Translations under genes and position numbers: made by a program
NCBI GenBank assembly: GCA_030049565.1
Contig: JASIKQ010000420.1
Coordinates: 1-12,775 of the forward strand
DNA length: 12,775 nt
Direction of reading: 5' to 3'
Source of the DNA: Candidatus Sulfotelmatobacter sp.
Lineage (GTDB): Bacteria; Acidobacteriota; Terriglobia; Terriglobales; Acidobacteriaceae
Notes under the pieces: model-generated
What the model was told of the DNA's origin: nothing
Databases searched by the model: none
Seen by the model: only the letters and a program-made list of their open reading frames with translations
Part shown: piece after piece, positions 7,482 to 12,775 of the stretch
Numbering within the stretch: the stretch's first letter is position 1
How the letters are laid out: every line of letters begins with the position of its first letter

Positions 7482-7488
7482 GCACACG

Positions 7489-9063
7489 TCAGCGGGGCTG
7501 AAGAAGCTGTTCAGCCATTTTTGCGAGTTCGGCCTTCATGACTTTTCCAGTGGGAGTAAGCGGCAGAGAGGGAACAACAAAAATGTGCGCGGGACGCTTA
7601 TAGGCTGCAAGGCGTCGGGAAGCATACTCGGCGATATCGTTACTGGTGATGGCCGAATCCGGCTGTGGCTGAACGAAGGCGAGCACTTCCTCGTCGCCGG
7701 CGAATGATCTGCCAATCACCGCAGATTGGGCGACGTTAGGGTGCCCGTTCAGAACCGCCTCGACTTCCGCCGGATACACGTTGAAACCATGGTGAACGAT
7801 CAGATCTTTCGTTCGCCCGACAATAAACAGATTGCCGTCTTCCACGCGAGCGAGATCGCACGTGTTGAACCATCCTTCCGAATTAATGGCGGCTGCGGTT
7901 TCTTCGGGAGCGCGATAGTATCCCTTCATCACATTTGGTCCACGCACCCAGAGCTCGCCCGGCTCTCCGGCGGGTACGATTTTGCCATCCGGCCCAACCA
8001 GCTTGATCTCGATTCCGGGAAACGGCGGACCGATTGAGGTGTCGCTGCGCGGCGCTTCAATTCTGGTTTGGGCGACGTTGGGGGAGCATTCGGTGACGCC
8101 ATACCCATTGTGCAGCGAGATGCCGAAAAGTTTTTCCGCACCGGCTTTGGTAGAAGCGTGAAGCGGAGCGCCGGACGAAGAAATAATGCGTAGGGCGGGA
8201 AAGCTCAGCGAATCAATTTTGCGAAGCTTGGCATATTGCAGAAATTGCGAGAAGGTCGCGGGAGCGCCCAACACGACGGTGATGCGCTCTTTTTCGAGAG
8301 TTACACGGGCGTTCATCGGGTCGAAACGGGGAGACAAGTAAACCGACGCTCCACTGAGCAACGATCCAAGAAGAACCACCGACAGCCCCACGACGTGAGA
8401 CATGGGCAGAACGCCATAGAGGCGGTCCTGCGGAGTCAAGGAGCGAATCTTCGATGCGCCCGCGGCAACAAACAGCAGGTTACGGTGAGTCAGCATCACG
8501 CCCTTGGGCCGGCCCGTAGTGCCGGAAGTATAGATAAGGGCTGCTACGCGCTCAGAGATATCCTCTTCCAATGCTTCGGGCGCGGTGTTTTCATTCAGCG
8601 TGCCGACAGCAATCGATCCTAACGCGGATATTTGTTCGATCGTCGCCCCGTTTCTTTTGGCGTGATCTGAGGCATGAGAAGATACACTTACCGTATAAAG
8701 CACGCGGCGAGCTCCGCAGTGCTCGCGAATTTCGTCAACTTCGCGCGCAGAGAGGCGCGCATTGACCAGCACCGGCCAGGCGTCGATGGCGGTTGCCGCC
8801 AATAGGAGAGCTGCAAACTCCCGGCAGTTTTCGCCGACAATCATGACACGGTCCCCCGGACGCACTCCGGAACGCTGAAGAAATACTTGCGTTTCAGCGA
8901 TCGCAGCACCCAGTTGCCAGTAGGTCCATGTGCCTGAGCCTTCGCTCAGGGCCGGGTGAGCAGGTATCTCCCGCAGCCAGGGTTTTATGACGTCGCTGAT
9001 GCGGGCAGGAAGCGCCGGCAAGGGCCCGGTGGCTCTATTGATAGTTGTTGCGGCAGCAATCAT
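7489..9063 (-). CDS. AMP-forming acyl-CoA synthetase / acyl-adenylate ligase
   Basis: 524 residues from the ATG at 9063. The frame stays open to 9225, but that extension would overlap the end of the upstream MetA gene by over 130 bases and has no ligase homology, so 9063 is preferred and leaves a 29-base gap. Adenylate-forming motifs are in order: YTSGTTGRPKG at 178-188 (ATP phosphate loop), GYGVTE at 320-325, Asp403 in NTCDLA (ribose binding, with Cys402 where Gly is usual), GRTKD from about 416, and Lys507 in PLTPTGK, the catalytic lysine of the C-terminal lid. The family activates a carboxylic acid as acyl-AMP and passes it to CoA or to a carrier protein. Acyl specificity cannot be read reliably; overall it resembles medium/long-chain acyl-CoA synthetases rather than strict amino acid-activating domains. 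It is the last gene of the minus-strand operon. A partnership with the carrier-thioesterase protein at 4622-5701 is possible but unproven. Confidence 0.9.
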   Translation of the reverse strand: MIAAATTINRATGPLPALPARISDVIKPWLREIPAHPALSEGSGTWTYWQLGAAIAETQVFLQRSGVRPGDRVMIVGENCREFAALLLAATAIDAWPVLVNARLSAREVDEIREHCGARRVLYTVSVSSHASDHAKRNGATIEQISALGSIAVGTLNENTAPEALEEDISERVAALIYTSGTTGRPKGVMLTHRNLLFVAAGASKIRSLTPQDRLYGVLPMSHVVGLSVVLLGSLLSGASVYLSPRFDPMNARVTLEKERITVVLGAPATFSQFLQYAKLRKIDSLSFPALRIISSSGAPLHASTKAGAEKLFGISLHNGYGVTECSPNVAQTRIEAPRSDTSIGPPFPGIEIKLVGPDGKIVPAGEPGELWVRGPNVMKGYYRAPEETAAAINSEGWFNTCDLARVEDGNLFIVGRTKDLIVHHGFNVYPAEVEAVLNGHPNVAQSAVIGRSFAGDEEVLAFVQPQPDSAITSNDIAEYASRRLAAYKRPAHIFVVPSLPLTPTGKVMKAELAKMAEQLLQPR

Positions 9064-9092
9064 GGGTGGTGCAGACACCTGGTTTAGGCCAT

Positions 9093-10151
9093 CTAAACGA
9101 CCGATCGTTTTCGTTGGGTTTGAGCAAGAGATGTAGCCACTACCGCGAAGGCGCGAACTGCTCTCCTCTTCGCCCACATGTAGCGCAGCCAATTGCGATA
9201 GATGAAAACGGCCGACGATTGCCATGTGTTCTGCAACGCCGCGGCCACGATCGCTTCTGGGAAAAATATCAGTTGCTCTTCGCCGCCGCGGTTCACCGCA
9301 GTCTCCTGAAATTCCGCCAGCAGTTTGGCAGAGGCGGCATCGAAATATCCGTGCGGCATGGTGGGATAAGTCGATCTTTCCTGCCGTAGAAAGCGCTTTA
9401 TGTCGCGGCGGTATTCTTTCAGAAGAGTTTTTGCGCCATATTCCGGATGACCCTGGAAGTGCACGAACAAACTGTTTCTGCGCTCTTTTGCGAACATGTC
9501 AACGCCAGCGAGATCGGACATGGTCAGTACCGAATAACCGCACGCTGTCAGCGCGTTCGCCTGCACTTCGTTCCAGCGGGAGTGCGGAAACTTTATCACA
9601 CCCGGCGCGTGCCGAATGAACCGGTGGTCGCAGGCCTTCGCCTCAAACACGCCCAATCGTTTATCGGCGAGCCGCTGGCGGCGAATGCCATCGCCGTGAA
9701 GCACCGCGGCGTGAGCCGCCAGGCACGAAAGAATGGTTGAAGCCGTATTTCTCTCAGCCCAGTCGAGAACGTCGGCAAGTTCCCGCCAGTACGGTTCTTC
9801 CCGCAGGTCGGGCTGCTGTGGCTCAGTGCCGGTCATAATGATGGCGTCGAAGGGGCTCTTCCACAAATCGGCCAAATCGAAGTAAAAATCCTCCAGATGC
9901 TGCCCCCCGCGCGGGCCGCGCGGAACTCCAGGCAATGAGTAAAGTTTGAGGCGCACCGGAATATCTCCGGAGGCGGTATCGAGCAGTTCCATGAACTGCA
10001 TTTCGGTATCTTCGAGAGCCGGATCGGGCATGTTGTTGATCAGGGCGACTTTAATGCAGTCCGCTCCTGCGCCGAAATAATCGGTGAACGAATAGGGATG
10101 CTTTTCGGCCCAGCGGGGCGGAATCCGCCCTCCATCAATCAGCAGTGCCAT
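9093..10151 (-). CDS. metA: MetA-family homoserine O-acyltransferase
   Basis: 352 residues from an ATG at 10151, with a strong GGAGG ribosome site 9 bases upstream. The class I glutamine-amidotransferase-like fold of MetA is recognisable: INNMPDPALEDTE near residue 40, IIMTGTEPQQPD at ~104-115, nucleophile Cys143 in LSCLAAHAA, FPHSRWNE at ~188-195, and His235 and Glu237 in HFQGHPEY, matching the E. coli MetA triad (Cys142, His235, Glu237). The enzyme transfers a succinyl or acetyl group to homoserine, the first step committed to methionine. By ungapped comparison with E. coli GAPLG, the position that sets acyl-donor choice is Gln112 here, neither the Gly of succinyl enzymes nor the Glu of acetyl enzymes, so the donor is uncertain. 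A basic C-terminal tail of about 25 residues extends past the core. It lies 30 bases after the sulfhydrylase gene, its pathway partner. Confidence 0.87.
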   Translation of the reverse strand: MALLIDGGRIPPRWAEKHPYSFTDYFGAGADCIKVALINNMPDPALEDTEMQFMELLDTASGDIPVRLKLYSLPGVPRGPRGGQHLEDFYFDLADLWKSPFDAIIMTGTEPQQPDLREEPYWRELADVLDWAERNTASTILSCLAAHAAVLHGDGIRRQRLADKRLGVFEAKACDHRFIRHAPGVIKFPHSRWNEVQANALTACGYSVLTMSDLAGVDMFAKERRNSLFVHFQGHPEYGAKTLLKEYRRDIKRFLRQERSTYPTMPHGYFDAASAKLLAEFQETAVNRGGEEQLIFFPEAIVAAALQNTWQSSAVFIYRNWLRYMWAKRRAVRAFAVVATSLAQTQRKRSVV

Positions 10152-10181
10152 GATGACGTACCTCCACAGTGTTCACAGATT

Positions 10182-11459
10182 TCACTTTGCAGATTGTTCG
10201 AGTGCCTGGGAGAGGTCGGCGATTATGTCGTCGATGTGTTCGATACCCACGCTCAGCCGCAACATCTCCGGCGTAACGCCGACTTTCAACTGTTCTTCCG
10301 GCGTAAGCTGGCGGTGAGTTGTAGATGCAGGATGGCAGGCGAGCGATTTGGCGTCGCCCATGTTGACCATGCGTTTAAACAACTTCAGCGCGTTGAAACA
10401 TTTCGTCCCCGCTTCGAAGCCGCCTTTCACTCCGAAGGTCAGGAGCGAACAGCGTTTCGAACCCATATAGCGTTGCGCCATGGCGTATAGGGGATTGTCG
10501 GGAAATCCAGCGTAGTTAACCCAATCAACCATCTTGTGAGCACGAAGAAATTCGGCGACCTGGCGTGCGTTTTCGACGTGCCGTTCGACGCGCAGCGCGA
10601 GCGTTTCAACTCCTTGCAGCAGCAGAAAACCGTTAAAGGGAGAGAGCGTTGCGCCGGTATTGCGCTGGCACACGGTGCGGCAGCGAGCCACATAGGCGGC
10701 GTCGCCGTAGTGTTCGACATAGACAACGCCATGGTAAGCGATCTCCGGCTGATTCAGCATGTAGAACTTCTTCGCGTGCTCGCGCCAGGGAAACTTGCCG
10801 CTGTCCACGATAATGCCGCCGAGAGTCGTGCCGTGCCCGCCCATGAATTTAGTCATGGAGTGCACGACGACATCGGCGCCGTGCTCGATAGGCCGAAGAA
10901 GAATTGGAGTCGCAACCGTGTTGTCGACGACTAACGGAACACCATGCTTGTGCGCGACCCGAGCCAGTCCCTCGATATCGGCAACGTTGCCCGCGGGATT
11001 ACCCACGCTCTCGCAGTAGACAGCACGCGTATTCTCATCGATCAGTTTCTCGACGTCATCGGGATGGTCAGTCTTGGCAAATCGCGAACAGATACCTCGC
11101 TTGGGAAAGATATGTGCGAGCAACGTGTAGGTTGCGCCGTAGAGTTGCGGAGTGGAAACAACATTGTTTCCCGCCTCCGCAATGTTGATCAGCGAGTACT
11201 CGATCGCCGCCATGCCCGAACTGACGCTGAGCGCATCCACGCCGCCTTCAAGCGCCGCGACGCGCTTTTCGAGGACTGTATTCGTGGGGTTCCCGATGCG
11301 AGTGTAGATGTTTCCCTGAACTTCGAGATTGAACAGGGCAGCGCCATGCTCGGCGCTGTCGAACTCAAACGCGATGGTTTGATAGATCGGCACGGCGACC
11401 GCCTTGGTCGCGGGATCACCGTCGTAGCCGGCGTGAATGGCGATAGTTTCTCGCTTCAT
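10182..11459 (-). CDS. O-acetyl/O-succinylhomoserine sulfhydrylase (MetY/MetZ-type, Cys/Met metabolism PLP enzyme)
   Basis: 425 residues from an ATG at 11459. The fold type I Cys/Met metabolism family is clear: MKRETIAIHAGYDGDPATKAV start, YTRIGNPTNTVLEKR at ~52-66, SSGMAAI at ~80-86 (PLP phosphate binding), Asp179 in VVDNT, PLP Lys204 in HSMTKFMGGHG and, near the C terminus, CHPASTTHRQL followed by LRLSVGIEHIDD. The length and the GHGTTLGG block resemble O-acetylhomoserine aminocarboxypropyltransferase (MetY, ~430 residues) more than cystathionine gamma-synthase (~380). The reaction is replacement of the O-acyl group by sulfide to give homocysteine; with methanethiol some members make methionine directly. 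The neighbouring MetA supplies the O-acylhomoserine. Because that acyl group is uncertain, MetY and MetZ cannot be separated and no symbol is given. No strong ribosome site is seen before the ATG, only 20 bases after the flavoprotein stop, which suggests translational coupling. Confidence 0.9.
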   Translation of the reverse strand: MKRETIAIHAGYDGDPATKAVAVPIYQTIAFEFDSAEHGAALFNLEVQGNIYTRIGNPTNTVLEKRVAALEGGVDALSVSSGMAAIEYSLINIAEAGNNVVSTPQLYGATYTLLAHIFPKRGICSRFAKTDHPDDVEKLIDENTRAVYCESVGNPAGNVADIEGLARVAHKHGVPLVVDNTVATPILLRPIEHGADVVVHSMTKFMGGHGTTLGGIIVDSGKFPWREHAKKFYMLNQPEIAYHGVVYVEHYGDAAYVARCRTVCQRNTGATLSPFNGFLLLQGVETLALRVERHVENARQVAEFLRAHKMVDWVNYAGFPDNPLYAMAQRYMGSKRCSLLTFGVKGGFEAGTKCFNALKLFKRMVNMGDAKSLACHPASTTHRQLTPEEQLKVGVTPEMLRLSVGIEHIDDIIADLSQALEQSAK

Positions 11460-11479
11460 GGGCTTAGTTTTTGTCTGGG

Positions 11480-12775
11480 TTATCCGCGGGAGGCGGCGCC
11501 GGCTTTCTCGCGCTCGGGCAGCTTAATTTCGCGCAACTCCCGTTTCACGTGCACCGGAGAAACGGGAACTAAGATCGAAGTTTCGGCAACCGCCGATTTC
11601 GCCAGCGCGCCAGCGATAGTACGAGCGGCAAAGCCCGCGCCGAAAGCGAACCGCATGACCGGGCCGAAGCTGTTAGCGGCAGTTAGTCCTGCGAAATAAA
11701 GGCCGGGCACTGACGACTCAAAACGCCTTGAAAGCGCGGGCGAGCCGCCAGTAGTTTTCAACTGTGAACGAATTTCAGGGCTGATAAATTTCAAGCGCTC
11801 GAGATCCACCCTGTAACCAGTGGCCGCGATGACGTGTTCAGCTACCACTTCGCGCTCGCTGCCGTCGAGAGCGCGAAGATGAAGCGCTATGCGGCCGTTC
11901 TTAATCTCGGCGCGTTGAGGCGTTTGCCCGAGCAGCAAGGGAACTTTTCCAATGACCTTATCTTTAGCGAACCATCCTCCCGAAGGGCCAAGTACGCGGC
12001 GTACGGCTTCAAGTCGCAGGTTCTCGGGAAGACAATGAAACGCTGCGGGCGCGTCGGCAAAGAAGCGCAGGCGCCATCCCGGTCCGACGCCCGATTGCGG
12101 ACGCTTCACGTCGTCCCACCAGGAACGCTTTTTGCCGGTCGGCCCTCCGTGAAACTTCAACGCCGTGCGGCGCGAAACCAATTGAACGTGGGCTCCGGAT
12201 TCGTGCAGCAGTCCGGCGAGATCGGTTGCCGAAGAGCCGCCGCCGACTATGACGACGCTATGCCCGCGAAACTGTTCCAGTTCGTGATGGCGAAAGCTGT
12301 GAGTGAGCATCTCTTCCGGCAAATTTGCAAATTCGGCTGGCACCCAGGGGAAATGGGTGATGCCAACCGCGAGCACGACCCTACGGGCATTGAAGTACTC
12401 CCCGGTATCGAGGCTAAGCCGAAAACTATCGGAAACACGCTCCAGGCGCGTGACCATTTTGTTTTCCAGTTTCGGCACTTTTCGTTCTTTGAAGGCCGCG
12501 CCATAGGCCGAGAAAGTGTCGAGGCGAACCGGAATGCCGGCGTCAGAGTATGCGATGCCTCGTTCCGCGCAAAATCGTGAAAGAGTAAAGTCGCCGTCGG
12601 GATCGTAAATGTTGGAAGCGAATCCGTCGGATTTCAAACACATACCTTTGGGCATGTGCGACAGCCAGCTATCCATCAGGCGGCCAAAAATACGGAATGG
12701 TATGCCGCGACTACGCAAATGCGCGGCGATGGAAAGGCCATAAGGCCCAGCGCCAATGATCGCAGTATCAAGCAT
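11480..12775 (-). CDS. FAD/NAD(P)-dependent oxidoreductase, flavin monooxygenase-like
   Basis: 431 residues; the ATG occupies the last three bases of the window, so its upstream region is unseen. MLDTAIIGAGPYGLS looks like a natural N terminus. Residues 8-13 (GAGPYG) are the FAD Rossmann motif; residues 174-185 (VVIVGGGSSATD) form the second, NAD(P)H-binding Rossmann motif; AATGY at ~317-321 and GLYFAGLTAANSFG at ~358-371 are the later FAD-contact blocks. This two-dinucleotide layout is that of class B flavin monooxygenases, including N-hydroxylases of the SidA/IucD type and Baeyer-Villiger enzymes. LKSDGFASNIYDPDGDFTL at ~48-66 marks a subgroup I recognise but cannot assign to a substrate. 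Expected activity is NADPH-dependent oxygenation at N, S or C, or a related oxidoreductase reaction. It is the first visible gene of the operon with the two methionine genes, which may hint at a sulfur- or amino-acid-derived substrate. Confidence 0.82.
   Translation of the reverse strand: MLDTAIIGAGPYGLSIAAHLRSRGIPFRIFGRLMDSWLSHMPKGMCLKSDGFASNIYDPDGDFTLSRFCAERGIAYSDAGIPVRLDTFSAYGAAFKERKVPKLENKMVTRLERVSDSFRLSLDTGEYFNARRVVLAVGITHFPWVPAEFANLPEEMLTHSFRHHELEQFRGHSVVIVGGGSSATDLAGLLHESGAHVQLVSRRTALKFHGGPTGKKRSWWDDVKRPQSGVGPGWRLRFFADAPAAFHCLPENLRLEAVRRVLGPSGGWFAKDKVIGKVPLLLGQTPQRAEIKNGRIALHLRALDGSEREVVAEHVIAATGYRVDLERLKFISPEIRSQLKTTGGSPALSRRFESSVPGLYFAGLTAANSFGPVMRFAFGAGFAARTIAGALAKSAVAETSILVPVSPVHVKRELREIKLPEREKAGAASRG

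Noticed and set aside
9064..9225. N-terminal extension of the AMP ligase frame to 9225
   Set aside because: It would overlap the 3' end of the MetA gene in another frame by over 130 bases, and its peptide has no ligase-like sequence; ATG 9063 gives a normal ligase start and a 29-base gap.
10944..11699. 251-residue open frame on the plus strand across the sulfhydrylase and flavoprotein genes
   Set aside because: It is antisense to two well-supported genes and spans their junction; no motif is recognisable.
11834..12580. 248-residue open frame on the plus strand inside the flavoprotein gene
   Set aside because: It is fully antisense to a gene with two intact dinucleotide-binding motifs, and its low-similarity, Arg/Ala-rich peptide is typical of shadow frames in GC-rich DNA.

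Overview
The window looks like chromosomal DNA from a moderately GC-rich, Gram-negative-type bacterium. Two secreted proteins built from ASH-type and fibronectin type III (FN3) beta-sandwich domains, plus the general protein style, suggest an acidobacterium (Acidobacteriota). That placement is inference from domain style only. No rRNA, tRNA, CRISPR array, insertion sequence or phage gene was seen.

Layout. (1) Positions 1-242, minus strand: the N-terminal 80 codons of an NAD-type malic enzyme that runs off the left edge. (2) Positions 479-1924: two convergent genes for exported beta-sandwich proteins, one with two ASH-like domains plus FN3 and one with a single FN3. (3) Positions 2152-7447, plus strand: aldehyde dehydrogenase, class IV (branched-chain type) aminotransferase, a stand-alone carrier-thioesterase didomain protein, and an acetolactate-synthase-like thiamine diphosphate (TPP) enzyme. 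(4) Positions 7489-12775, minus strand, transcribed towards region 3: a tight four-gene operon in the order flavin monooxygenase-like protein, O-acyl-homoserine sulfhydrylase (MetY/MetZ type), MetA-family homoserine acyltransferase, AMP-forming acyl ligase. Gaps in this operon are only 20-30 bases. The two arms meet tail to tail with 41 bases between stop codons, and a short perfect hairpin lies in that gap.

How the genes may work together. MetA and MetY/Z form a recognisable homocysteine-forming pair. The other enzymes fit a scheme in which an amino acid is transaminated to a 2-oxo acid, possibly decarboxylated to an aldehyde by the TPP enzyme, oxidised to a carboxylic acid by the aldehyde dehydrogenase and activated by the AMP ligase. 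The carrier-thioesterase protein and the separate adenylating enzyme also resemble, in split form, the A-T-TE synthetases that act on 2-oxo acids. No condensation or ketosynthase domain is present in the window. The most unusual molecular feature is that the carrier domain has aspartate, not serine, at the usual phosphopantetheine position. The pathway and its product are hypotheses; the family assignments are much firmer.
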